Shown in pieces: positions 47,401-58,750 of a DNA stretch of 64,000 bases. The DNA comes from Zarea fungicola. Its lineage: Eukaryota > Ascomycota > Sordariomycetes > Hypocreales > Cordycipitaceae. Location: the NCBI GenBank assembly GCA_900169235.1, contig FWCC01000117.1, positions 124,001 through 188,000 on the forward strand. The letters are read 5' to 3'. Made by a program: the position numbers and the translations under genes. The stretch's first letter is position 1. Each line of letters opens with the position of its first letter. The notes under the pieces are model-generated. The model worked only from the letters and a program-made list of their open reading frames with translations. It ran no database searches and was not told the DNA's origin.

Positions 47401-49594
47401 ATGGAAGCCATGAGGACAGCCCGTTTTCCTCATGTGCATGTGGTAGTACTGTATGGTATGTATGTAATTCTGCAGGCACTGCATCATCAAGCTCCTTGTC
47501 AATGTCTCTCCCACAACCACCGGCACTTTGGTAGACACACCCCTCAACACGTGCGCGAGATTCCAGTTACATTGCATTCCGATGTATATTTTTCAAGTGA
47601 CTTTACCAAACATATTTAGCTAAGCATCATGCATAACTAGCTACACATGGCTCTGGAGCATACCCAGTATGCGTGCCCCTAAGGCGGTTTTGAGACATCA
47701 ACAACGCGCCGCTGCTGTGCTACATAAAAGAAAACAAGTATAAAAACAAAGGCCTGGGCATTGCACGCATGAAAGAGTTCATGTCTCTGGTTGCCTTTAT
47801 TTTAGATCTAAAATTTGTATATAAGTAATTAATAACTTGTAAGGAGTCTGCTGAAAACGGTATCGTGTGCCTGGGCTTGATTAACAATTGAGCCGTCAAA
47901 GCCCATGCCGAAAACAGTCCCGGACGGCATCTCTGCAGACATCGTACCAGGCTACGGGTTATGCTCCATAATATTTCTATTCTCTTTTGTTTTGGTTTGA
48001 TGCTGTCAGCTTATTGTAGTGGTTCCAATAGCAGCGGCCAGGCATAACTACTGCGCCCCTCTCATTAATAGAATGGCTCAAATCTATACATGGGGCCTAC
48101 GGAGTACATACAGGCGTGGCCTTTTGCTGGTGCGCCCGAAAGCACACCGTCTCTTCTACCTAATAATAATGGTGGCGGCGAGCAGCATATTAGGTTTTAC
48201 CTACTATTACTGATGGACATATGCCGGGAGAGTTGGCTACTACCAAAACACAAGCACGCAATAGACCCCTCCAAAAAAAAAGGCAAATGAACGAGGGGAA
48301 AAGAGGCCATACGCTCTCTACTTGTGCTCAATATTAGTAAAGTAGCAGCAGTAGCAGTCTGTAGTGGCCCATCAACAGCCCAATAGAGGAAGCGGCTGGT
48401 GCTCTGTGCCTCTGTTGCTCTGAGCAAACCCGCATCAAGTAGGCTCACACTAACCCGGGGCGTGGCTCTGCAGACTTTTACACCTGAATGTTCGAGACGC
48501 AGGGGGGTGCGCTGTATTTCTTCCTGGATGCGGGAATCGCGTACTTAAAATATTGGCACTAACCAAGTACTGCATTAGTTCGGTGCAGGTGTTGCCTTGC
48601 CCTCATTGTTTAGCAGTATGTTGCCCCCCCGTGCAAGCGTGCAACAGCAACACACAGTTTGGTTGAAGCAGCTCTCCGCCCTGTCACGTAGGGCAACGAC
48701 AGTGAGCACAGAGATGACAGAGATACATGCAAGCGAGATGAAGACACGCGGGGGAATGAGGACAGGCCATGCGGCGGGGAAGATGCTGAGCAAGCACAGG
48801 CCAATTTTTACTTAGCATCATCGGAGCCCAAGCACCAAGAAGTGTACCAAGTAGAAGTGTGATCAAAGCTATAAGCGCCTCTTGGACCCTCCAAGGTATA
48901 AGCATCATTTTGGTGGCTGCTTCGTGTGTTTTGCCAAAAGCGTCTCCTGTCGAAAGGTGCAGAGAGGGCAACGATTGCCGCACCACAATTTGGCACATCA
49001 TTCAAGGAAACACAAGCTAAGGACGAGTACGAAGATTGGCTACCAGTATTAGAGTAGGAACAAAATGCTGCATTCCTCCGTTCAGATCCAGCCCAGAACC
49101 TCCCATGTGTACGGGCTGAAAGGCCAGGGATGGATGACTGCCTGTCCCCTCTTACCCACACCCCCTATACAACCCCCCCCGGTCAGACAGGTCGCCGCCA
49201 CTAAACCATCCATGCCTTTGACTATCCCCCAATGGGTTTCCTTCAACAATAACCCCGGAATCGTCCGTCCGCGCTATTTCATTTGATTACCTCGTTATAT
49301 TTGTACTCGCGTCTGTCCCTTGATAAACTTCGTCTGCTCCCACCTTTTCACCCCTACCATTCTCCATTTGATCCCCTCCTTCATTTCATTCCTCGACTCT
49401 CCTTCTCTGTCTTGTATCTCTACAACGACTTAAACACCCGCAATTCATAAACAAAACACACACTCTCTCTCTCTATCTACCGTCGAGATTCAATCCGAGA
49501 AGCCAGTCGTACTGCCGCCACAAACACCATCTGGGAACAAAACTACGTCTCAATACGCACAGAACCGGTCCCAAGCCGCACAACCACCGCCAAG
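44499..49594. other. Gene-poor intergenic island, 5.1 kb
   Basis: No gene supported. Short open frames (for example plus 45091-45582) lack domains, signal peptides and consistent splice sites. TACGGAGTA occurs at 48098. The right end (49286-49594) is a long C/T-rich, G-poor leader with a (CT)n run at 49463-49474 upstream of the next gene. Confidence 0.55.
49463..49474. repeat. (CT)n microsatellite in a 5' leader
   Basis: Six CT units about 120 bp upstream of the ATG at 49595, inside a C/T-rich leader of about 300 bp. Such tracts often sit near fungal transcription starts. Confidence 0.6.
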
Positions 49595-50653
49595 ATGATG
49601 GGCCGTCCGATTGAAGAGATCGTTTACGATCAGCTCTTCCCTCGCCCCAAGACGTCCGACGCCCAAACCTTCCAGTCCTTCCTCCAGAGATCCCTCATCC
49701 CCGAGGTTCGCCAGGAGACACACTCCTTCTATGGCCACATCGACACACCCGAGGCCAAGTATCCCGGCCTCGACTACTCACATCCCACACACCGTATGCG
49801 TCTGAGCCGCTGGCCCTGGCACCGCCGCCTCTTCCGCGCCTTCGACTCGCTTGGCCTCACAAAGTTCGAGATTGCCGGCCTCACCAAGTGGGAGGGCACC
49901 AAGTGGGCCAAGGAGAAGTACGAGAGTGAGCAGGGTGTCGCCATCCGTGATACCACCGCTGACGGCTTCCCGACCTGGGAGTCCCCGCGCGAGTGGGTGC
50001 GCCCGTCTGCTTCCAGCGACTCACTTCTCCGCAGCTCCAGCCCCCTTAGCAGCGGCATGTCTACGCCGCCTTTCCAGCCTGCCGACGAAGACGACGAGGA
50101 TGAGGACGATGAGAGCGAAGATGAGCTCGAGAGCGTTGGTGAGGAGCTCAACGAGCGTCTCCGCACACAAGCCGCCCGCCGCGAGGCTGGCGACAACTCG
50201 GCCGTCCTCGACGAAGCCTGGGAGCAGTGGCTCAAGACTGCTCTCGAGTCTGGCGAGCTCGCCGTCGTCACCGAGCAAATGACAACCATTACTCGCCCTC
50301 GCCGCACTGCCACCACAAATACCGACCGTGGCGCTCGCTCTCCTTCTCCAGCAGCCCTTCCTGCTGCTCTCATCCCCCACGGCATGCTCGACCTCGCCCG
50401 CGGCGGCCAGTGGTCCGAGATTCCCGAGTTCCTCCAGCCCATGCTCCGCGAGGTCGTACGCGGCGAGACCTCGACGTCTGCTCGCAACGACCCTGCCCAC
50501 CCAGAGCTGGCTGCTACGCCTCGTGCGCTGAGCCGCCAGCTCACAGCGGCCACTCCCCGCACGGCCATGGGCTGGAGCTTCTCTGCCCCGCGTGTGCCCA
50601 CAGCGACAAATCGAGTACCTGTTGCTCGCACAGCCGGTGCACCTGGTGCATAA
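49595..50653 (+). CDS. Conserved filamentous-fungal protein of unknown function
   Basis: Single exon, 352 residues, strongly C/G-biased at third positions, which supports coding. The N-terminal 130 residues look folded and conserved (MGRPIEEIVYDQLFPRPKT, then LSRWPWHRRLFRAFDSLGLT, FEIAGLTKWEGTKWAKEKYE and IRDTTADGFPTWESPREW). A Ser-rich linker, a very acidic patch (DEDDEDEDDESEDELE), a helical stretch (RLRTQAARREAG) and an Ala/Pro/Thr-rich tail follow. I do not recognise a named domain; the first half resembles hypothetical proteins widespread in Sordariomycetes. The upstream C/T-rich leader suggests good expression. An antisense frame at 49774-50694 is only a mirror of the high-GC coding strand. 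Confidence 0.8.
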   Translation: MMGRPIEEIVYDQLFPRPKTSDAQTFQSFLQRSLIPEVRQETHSFYGHIDTPEAKYPGLDYSHPTHRMRLSRWPWHRRLFRAFDSLGLTKFEIAGLTKWEGTKWAKEKYESEQGVAIRDTTADGFPTWESPREWVRPSASSDSLLRSSSPLSSGMSTPPFQPADEDDEDEDDESEDELESVGEELNERLRTQAARREAGDNSAVLDEAWEQWLKTALESGELAVVTEQMTTITRPRRTATTNTDRGARSPSPAALPAALIPHGMLDLARGGQWSEIPEFLQPMLREVVRGETSTSARNDPAHPELAATPRALSRQLTAATPRTAMGWSFSAPRVPTATNRVPVARTAGAPGA

Positions 50654-52040
50654 GCTTCTAATAAAGCCAATAAATTGCCGAAATTTACAACCAAATTTTT
50701 TTATACCTATCAAGAGATGCAACAAAGCACAGAGCTTGCTTTTCTTCTTCTCTAAACACAATATGCACACGCTTTGGGGAGAGTGAGCAAATCAGCTCTT
50801 TCCTGCACGAAGCCTTCTTCCATTGTTATTCCTTGGGATCATTTGTTTTAGGAGTTTTTATTGGGATACATTATTACAGCGAAAACTACTTTTGTGGCGG
50901 CGTTCTTTTTTTTATTGACCTGAGAATAAAGACTCTCAAGATAAAGACAATCCCCCCCCCCCTTTTTTCTTTGGGCAAAAAATTATCTTTTCTGTTTCTT
51001 TAGCTTTTTCTTCTCCTTTTTACCCGTTCATCTGGAATGAATCCTTAGATTATAGAATACTACAATATACCAAGTTTTTTTCATCTTAAATCAGGCATCT
51101 CACATTGTCACATTTGGTACATCAAACATCTTACATCGCCACATTCGGTGCATCACAGCGCATCACATAAGCTGATTTCCCACGCCTCGACCCGCGTGAT
51201 GTCACGATATAGGTACCTACCCACTAACCCACCCACCTCGTTGCCCAATGCTCTATGCTCATCAGCACAACCAACCTGCCTCACCGCTGCCGATCCACTG
51301 ATCACAATATGCCGGATAGCACGAGCACGAGCCTACCTACGACCAGCGCGATTTGGTGAGCAGTATTCGGAGAAAATGTGGGAAATTCAAAAGATATCAG
51401 TGATTCAGTGCTTATCTTTGTGCGTCATTGTCATCAAACGGGCTGGGGTAATTGTACAAGGACACCATCACGTCTCACAAAACCCGGGCCGAAAGTATTG
51501 AGAAATTTCTGTCGCATGGTAAAATTCAATGAGCCAAGCAACCAAGGAACTAGTAAAAATAGAACTGATTGCTAAAGACTACAGCAATAGCAAACTAGAA
51601 CCAGAGTTGGTCGACTGGCCAATCCGTAATAACACTAACCGAAACGCCCGCTGCTCATTACATAAGTAAACATACTAAATCAACCCCACTCCGCCATAGT
51701 TCTTCCGTAAACAGAGGCGAGAAGTGATAAGAGTTTCTTTTTTGTGCAACAAAAGAATCGTTCCTCTGTTGGAGAAAAAAAAGCCTCTTAGCCAGGTTTG
51801 AGGGGGGACGTTGCCGTTGCCGAAAGCGGCAAATTGAAGCCCTTCTAAGCACCCCATCCATCTTATGCATCCAAAACGCCGAATCCGTCTAAAATAAAGA
51901 TTCAAGTCACCATGATCTGCCGAAGCGGGCAAGTATTGGTGGTTTGCATGGTACAAACGACTTGCATTCACAGCAGCTCTGCAAACTCAAGGGCATCAAT
52001 GCACCAAATATCTGGTGCGGGTGTGCAAACCCAGCTCTTC
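50654..52040. other. Convergent intergenic region, 1.4 kb
   Basis: Between two convergent 3' ends. It contains T-rich tracts and an 11-C run at 50952-50962. No gene is supported. Confidence 0.5.
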
Positions 52041-53649
52041 TCACTTCTCTGGTTCCAGATGCGACCATTCAGGCACCGCCTTGAGCTGCTGCCACATGAA
52101 CTTTTCCAGCTTCGTCGCCGACTTAGCGTACGGGGTGCTTTCATTGTTGTATTTCCGGCAGTTATTGAAGATGAGCGTCGCGTCCCGGATAAAGTCTTCC
52201 GGCGTGGCGTACTGGTCTGCCTCGAGCTTGTTCTCCATGGTGCTAAAGTCCATGGGCTCCTTGATGACCTCGTAGTAGTCGGCGACGTCGTCGCGGTTGA
52301 CGGGCACCAGAAACGGCCAGGCAGAGTTGTGGTTCTGCAGGTCATTCAGCAGGTGCAGAAGCTGGTTGTAGTTGGGTCCGTGTCGTGGCTGCCGCGCGAG
52401 CTCGTCCATGTCGGGTGACCAGCCCGAGGCGCGAATGGCGGGAATATCCAGCGGGTCAATCTCCTTGATGCCGTTCCTCCATTCCTTTGGTGGCGGGTGC
52501 ACGTTGTGCGACTTGGAGTAGGCGCGGATCTTGGCCTGCACGCACTCCTTTTGTTTGAGCAGCAGACGGCCGAGCTCTAGGTAGCGGATCCGCGGCAGCA
52601 TGGAGCACTGCATGATGGTGCCGCCTTCGTAGTCCTTGATGTAGCCCATCCAGACGCTCCGGTCGAGCGTAATCTCCTTTGTAAAGCCCTGCTTCTTGAA
52701 GTAGCCAATGGCGTAGTTGTCGGCATACGTGAGAAAGTACATGACATCACTCGTGGCTTTGACGTAGTCCTTCAGGTGACACATCAGATGCGCGCCGTAG
52801 CCTTTTACTTGTTGGTCAGTGCTAATGGCGAAAAAGACAATCTCGGCGAAGCGGCGGCCCTTGAACGGACGAAAGGTAACGCCGCCGACTACTTCCAGAG
52901 GCTTTTTGACAATCGCTATTGACAAATGCGTTCGATCGTAGACTAGGCGTGCAATATAATCCTTGGGCATTTTGGGGAGCTGCTTCTGAAACAGGCACTT
53001 GAGGCCGGTCAGAACAATCAGTGACTCGCGCCCACCGTCGTTGTTGACTACTCGGAATTCGATTTCGTGATTTCGTTCCTCAATGACTCCGGGCTACGCG
53101 AGAAGTACCAAGTTAGAGAGAGGCACATTTGAGGCGGCCAGTCCTTGGATCCTTACCTTGTCGGGGAATGGGATGCGCTTCAGGGCGGTTGTGGGTTTGT
53201 CGTCGCTTTTGGCCTCGACTGCAGCGTCCTTGCTGTTTTTATCATCATCTTTTCCCTCATCCTTGTCTTCGTCATCGTTATCGCCGTCTTTGTCGTCGTC
53301 CTTTTCTTCTTTATCATCGTCGTCTTTGCCATCGTCCTTGTCGTCGGCGCCATCCTCGCCAGCATCTTCTATACCATCGTCTGCACCGTCGTCATCGCCA
53401 TCAGCTTCATCGCCTGCATCATTACTACCAACGACGCCCTCACCGTTAATCAAATCCAATTGGTCGTCCTCCTTCTCTTCTAGGGCTTCGTCTTGTGGTT
53501 CTTCGGAGTCGCTGTGCCTGGCGCGCTTTGGCGCACCCGGCGAGGGGAGATCCTCCTCAGCTTTGCGCTTCACGTCTGTGAGGCATGTTAGGGCCGCATA
53601 CATAACCAGTTGAATTGCGCAACTCACTCTCTTCCTTGAGATCTGCCAT
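52041..53649 (-). CDS. gcn5: GCN5 histone acetyltransferase (SAGA)
   Basis: Three exons on the minus strand, 53628-53649, 53157-53575 and 52041-53093; introns of 52 and 63 bp, GT-AG; 497 residues. The short first exon gives MADLKEEN. Residues about 35-140 are an Asp/Glu/Lys low-complexity expansion. The GNAT domain (about 150-310) shows [11 protein letters not shown] with the catalytic Glu, [11 protein letters not shown] (acetyl-CoA loop), [15 protein letters not shown] and the ADA2-contacting C-terminal part. The bromodomain (about 385-490) has [20 protein letters not shown] and [14 protein letters not shown] with the acetyl-lysine-binding Asn. GCN5 acetylates histone H3 tails as part of SAGA/ADA in the nucleus. 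It is divergent from ost5, 363 bp apart. Confidence 0.96.
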
Positions 53650-54012
53650 TCTGAGCGCGCATGTAGCTTCAGGGACAAAAGACCAGTAAATTTAATTACT
53701 GAATCTTGGCTGTTTTCGAGGTTGATCTTGGGCTGTGTCGCATCTGCGGAGCCTCGCCCGCCCGCGTCGGCCTTGGTAGATTGAACTGCTTACGTTATGA
53801 GTCTGGCTGCCAGGAGCCAACAGACGCTAGTCCTAATTGGTGTCAACGGGACACGCATTCCACATTGACCTTGAGCTGCCTCCGGATCACCTCCTGTGGC
53901 AGTTTTTGGTATCCCAGCTCCGTCCAATCCATCAGACAACGACGACACACAGCGCAATCGACTCCTCAGCCCTCGAGTAGCAAAAGCGCTCGTCTATACA
54001 AATATATACTAC
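53650..54012. promoter_or_regulatory. Compact divergent promoter, gcn5 / ost5
   Basis: 363 bp separate the two ATGs, so the genes must share or abut core promoters. A GC-rich patch with CCCGCCCGCG lies near 53756-53766. No specific factor is claimed. Confidence 0.5.
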
Positions 54013-54368
54013 ATGGATTCATCGCTGCATGAGGTCTGGCAAGCTGCTGCTGGCAGTCCATTCCTCCCCGCCATTAGCAAAAGCAGCCAATTCTGGGTTG
54101 CCTTTATCCTTCTTTTGCTAGGATTTTCCGCTACTGGTGTCTTTGCGTTGAGTATGTTGCTAAAATTATGTGTCCAAAGCCTTGCGCTGTCGCTAATGCA
54201 GAATCCAGACCGATCTTTAGTCAACGTCTTTGTCGTCGGCCTCCCAGGTTCCCTGGCATTAGCGTAAGTCGCTGAATGCACCAACCGCACCCTCGTGTAC
54301 CTTGTAAGCTAATAAATCACAGATTTGGAACTGTATACATGTTCTGTGCGGTCGGAGTCTACGTCTAA
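54013..54368 (+). CDS. ost5: OST5/TMEM258-type oligosaccharyltransferase subunit
   Basis: Three small exons, 54013-54151, 54209-54263 and 54323-54368; introns of 57 and 59 bp, GT-AG; 79 residues. Reading straight through the first intron also stays open, but splicing at CCAG (54208) gives FALNRSLVNVFVVGLPGSLA and the expected size. Two hydrophobic helices (QFWVAFILLLLGFSATGVFA and a second ending FGTVYMFCAVGVYV) and the C-terminal GVYV are hallmarks of the Ost5/TMEM258 family. The product is a small ER-membrane subunit of the oligosaccharyltransferase that transfers N-glycans to nascent proteins. An upstream in-frame ATG (53896) would add a polar stretch not found in the family, so 54013 is preferred. 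Confidence 0.88.
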
Positions 54369-54548
54369 GATACCCCTCACCCTATAGAAGTCGAAACGAC
54401 ACATACTGTATATTAGTTGGAACAAGAACAAAAAACGCCATTTGAGCGCCACGTGTATTTGATTTTATCGTTTAATTTCTGCATTTACTCTTATTTCTTC
54501 GCGGGATAGCACCTTTCGACATTTACCCTCGGACATTCTCCTCCCATT

Positions 54549-55586
54549 ATGGCGTCAGAGAGACAGCCAATTCTACGGGCCGTAGCAACGTCAACTCGGC
54601 CACTGTATCAACTCCTACGATGTATCAATTTCTCTCAGAAGGTTCATGTCCAAATAACCGAAGATGGCATCCGGTTTGCAGCGGACCATGCCAGGGTGAT
54701 GCAAGGTTGGAAGCGTCCAGGCTGAGTGCTAGAACTGCGTTTGCTAATGATACTCATAGGGGTCGCATTTCTCAACAAGTCTCTTTTCTCTTCCTATTCT
54801 GTTCACCTGCCACCTACTGAAGATGGCGAACCTCCCGAGCTTCCAAATTTCCAAATCCCGCTCTCGTCGTTTCTGGAGATTCTGCAAATCTTCGGTGCCG
54901 TCGACGTGGCCGCCCGAGCCCAGAAGGCCGATCAGGATCCATATCGAAGCAACCTGCGTAATTATCGCGCAGACGCGTTCAGTAACCAGACGCTGGGTAT
55001 ATCGGGAACATGCACTCTGGTCTACGCCGAGGATGGAGACCCTTTTAAAGTCACAATTGAAGAATCTGGTGTTCAAACTACAGCCAGTCTGACTACATAT
55101 CTCGCAGAGATGACGGATGACATTCCGCTGGATCGAGACGACATCTGCTTCAAAATTATTATGCAGTCAAGGTCGCTGCTTGACTCTTTGGCTGAAATCT
55201 CGCCAACCTCGCCAATAAAACTATCGATTACCGCAACAAAAACCTCTCCATATCTGTCGTTTGCAGGGAAAGGAGACGTGGGGACCTCGGATGTCGACTT
55301 TGCCCGAGGACGAGAACTATTGGAAACGTTCAGCATTAGAGACAAATGGACCCAGTCGTACAAGTTCGACTTCATCAAGAGCTCCACCGAAGCAATGCGC
55401 ATTGCAAGCAAGGTCAGCTTGCGAGGTGATGGGCAAGGTGTGCTCAGCCTGCAGTTCCTTGTGGATATCGATGGAGGCAAGAGAAGTTTTTTGGACTTTC
55501 GGTTCGTTCCGTTTGCGACGCTCGACGACGAGGTTGAGGAAGAAGAGGAGGACGACAACGATATTGGTGACGAGCAAGAGTTGTGA
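54549..55586 (+). CDS. rad1: RAD1 subunit of the 9-1-1 DNA-damage checkpoint clamp
   Basis: Two exons, 54549-54705 and 54760-55586; 54-bp intron with a less usual donor (GTTGGA) and acceptor CATAG; 327 residues. The splice joins ARVMQG to VAFLNKSLFSSY. The PCNA-like sliding-clamp fold is suggested by LYQLLRCINFSQKVHVQITE and DGIRFAADHARVMQ at the N-terminus, LPNFQIPLSSFLEILQIFG in the middle, and a second clamp repeat. The C-terminal beta segment ends FLDFRFVPF, followed by an acidic tail. Length suits fungal Rad1 (S. pombe Rad1, yeast Rad17). With Rad9 and Hus1 it forms the ring loaded at damaged DNA to activate ATR/Mec1. The start codon lies 180 bp after the ost5 stop codon. Confidence 0.93.
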
Positions 55587-58500
55587 AGACGAAAATATTG
55601 GGGGGGAGGGGGGACAGGAGGATTAGAGATTTCAGTTTCTAGACTAAAAAATTAAACAAGATGGAGAGCTTGTGGTGCATTTTACGTTTTCAGTTTTTGT
55701 GATTGATGGCTTGAATAAAAGGGAAACCTTCGGCACTCCCGAAGTATCATCTGAGCTGATTTTGCGCACAAGCACTGATGACGAGGCCCGTGATAGGTTC
55801 TCCGGCTCTGTTTGAGCTGGCTGACTCGCATAAATTTCCGACACTGCTATGTCTTGGTAGATCGTAATCCTGCATTGGCTAGAATGGAGGAATGGGGGCG
55901 TAGACTATGTAGGGAGACGTGGTGTGGCGCCGTGCTATTGATTTGTTTACCCACCTCGAGGGAGAGCTCTGCTGTGGCGACAAACCTTAAAAACCTCGAA
56001 TTACTACATTCTTATGTAGGGGTTTATTGATTTCAGGGAAAGGGCGACACGCCATTATTGTATTCCAAGTTTCACAACATTATTTTCTCGATTTCTCTGC
56101 ATGCTTCATTTACCATCCTTGTCTGCTGTTTGTACGCCAAATCTTGACTCGTAGTTGCGTTCCTTGCTAACTTGGTGGATTCTAGCAGCAGGTGGCTTTC
56201 AGCTCCCATCAGGTTATTGATTTGCAAGCCGGCGCCCAAAAAAACGCCATATTGTCGTGAGCCCGAATCAGGAAAGAAGAAACCAGGCCAGGGCTTGTCA
56301 GCTGTGCCAAGATCCATTTTTAGACATATGAAGAAGTAGGGCATCAAATCTATAAAGAAAATCCAGCTCCAGAGGTACAAGATGGGCTTGTCCCCGACCG
56401 TCTGGTTGTTATTGCCCAAGGCCACTGCAACTACAACTACTGCTGCTATTACTACTACAACTACTACACCCAGCAGTACACAGCGCCATCAATCAACAAA
56501 GTTCATCTCAAGTACTGCCATGTGGTTCAAGATCTGCGTCACTGGTCGAAAGGGGACGTGCAACTGCGCAAGCAACAAGCCATCCAAGGGCCGACAGCTC
56601 TCCTCGTCGGCAGGGAAGACGGACCTAATTCCTCAGCGACTGCCGCAGCATGTACCGCAACATGCGGCGTCGTCATTTTTACAGACGACGACGTCTCGTG
56701 CAATCCGAAACGCAAACAACATCTTATGAAATGGCATTTATACTAAACCTTGAATGACACGGACGGACGAATAAAGGGACGCCAAAGTAACGACTACGCA
56801 GATGAAATCTATCACGCCTGTGTTGCAAGTTAATAATGGGAATGAGGAACCTAAGCACGGCTCTATGCTGCGGCTGGGTTTCTGAGGGTCTAAAGTTGGC
56901 TTCAAAGCAGCATTGGTCGTTGCTACCAAGACACCGACAACCGCTACCACCTATCGAAACCAAAGGGCAGAATAATACACGACTTCTACATTTTACGCGA
57001 CACAATGTATATTCTCGATGTCCACAGACTTGCATGTCATCTGTCACTACTGTGTGACTTGGGCTTTCGACAACAACTTTGCTTTTGGTGGAACGCAATC
57101 GGTGTCACAATCCCGCTCCGCTACTGATTCATTTTACTTCAAAAATTTCGACTCTAAGCGATATATTCTTTATCCTTGGGTACCATCTTGCTGATGAGAA
57201 CCTACTGGCCAGAAATTGTATCACCGACAGGCAGCCGACAGAGCGAAGGGGTTGGACGAACAAGACGTAACAGCCAAACTGGCAGACTGAAGGAGGGAGG
57301 CGCCAGTAACCTAAAAAAAATTAATAGTTAGGAATAAGCATACCTTTTTTGGCCCAAAAGACTTTCCATGGCCCAGTGAGGTTCAGGAGATTCTGCGTGT
57401 GTCAGAGAGAGTGTTTTCTTGTATGTAACTTTTGGAGATAATGGAGAGACCGCATATCACCTGCAGCGCCTTTCCAATATGAGGCGGCGGTGGGCAAGGG
57501 AAGAACGCAATAAAAACAAATTAAAAAAATGTAGAGAAGACGCCATTGATTTTGCAGAGAGCAAATTATAATATATGAAGGCAACGACGACCATGAATAC
57601 CAAGAAAACGACTCAAAGAGGCAACATTATTGACAAGTTTTTGCACGGCTCAGCTCGCCACCTTCATCGTAAAAACGCAAGCCACACGCACCTGAACTGG
57701 CCTGAAAACAGTCCACGCCAAGTCAGTTTCCTCTGCAGCCGTCGTATAATTGACTGTAAAACCCCTTTTGTTATTGTATATTGGTGTCGGTATTATGACA
57801 AACGCGAGCCAGAATGAAACTTCGCTGCAGAAAATGTGCTGGAAGTGACGAGCCCATAAAGAAGCCGCAGCAATTCCAAGTTCTGAAAGAGGGCTCGGAC
57901 AAACTGAGGGACTCCAAAAAATCAATACTGTCAAATCCCATTTCCAATTATCCATGTCGGAATTTAGCGAGTGGAACCAAGCTCAGCACTGGTTCCGATA
58001 CCCTTATGGCCAAGACATGGTGTTTGTGGCGATAGTGTACAGCAGTTCCACGGACAGCGCAGCGAGAAATCTTTACAATAACTCCCGTCCGACCCGGGTT
58101 GCGATTACCCATTGAATCAACGATCACTCCATCTTTGGAGACTTTGGACATAGTGGAGGTCACGCCCACGACCATAACGTACCGAGGGGAGCTGTGCTGC
58201 GACCTCCAGCACCGCGTCAGCCCATCAAGGCATATGTACGTGGTGTGGCTGCCATGAGAAGTCCGAGAAGAGGTCCATCATGCCTCATAACGCGCGTCTT
58301 TCCGACAGTTTTTCACGTGCACGCATGTGCACCGCAATACAGCAGTACTACGCCTGGGGAAGATGGCAAAGGGTATGAGCCCTACAGAGGGATCAGACTG
58401 GCAAATTTATTATAGTTCAACTTCACCACGTCATCTAGCATTCAGAACATCTTCTCCAGAATGCTGCTTGTAATAGTGTAAATTTGAACTTGGTGAACAG

Positions 58501-58731
58501 TAGGTATGTTCCGTATCAGCGCATCGTTCGATTATTGGTATCTGATGTTATATTGGCAGCCGGAACTGCATTAGAGCGGTCCATTATTTGGTCAGCCTAC
58601 AAGTTAAGAGTGCGGGTAGCGAATATTTAATATCTCCATGTATTTATTTTTATTAAATCGGCTGGCCAGCGAATGGAGTGCAGAGCTCAAGTCAACAGTC
58701 CTCAACATAGCGCTTGAGAGCATTATTATTA

Positions 58732-58750
58732 TTATTATTTTTTACTTCTC
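58732..58750. repeat. (ATT)n microsatellite
   Basis: Six ATT units followed by a T-run. Confidence 0.7.

Noticed and set aside
49774..50694. 306-codon minus-strand frame opposite the 352-residue gene
   Set aside because: A mirror of a high-GC third-position coding strand; the plus frame has the conserved-looking protein and the C/T leader.
53083..53613. 176-codon Ser/Pro/Leu-rich plus frame
   Set aside because: Antisense of the acidic repeat of GCN5.
53896..54012. Upstream in-frame extension of ost5
   Set aside because: The family has a very short N-terminus; the extension is polar, so the start at 54013 was kept.
56382..56746. Thr-rich 115-codon frame and an overlapping 74-codon frame
   Set aside because: The low-complexity ACT/ACA run creates openness by chance; no other support.
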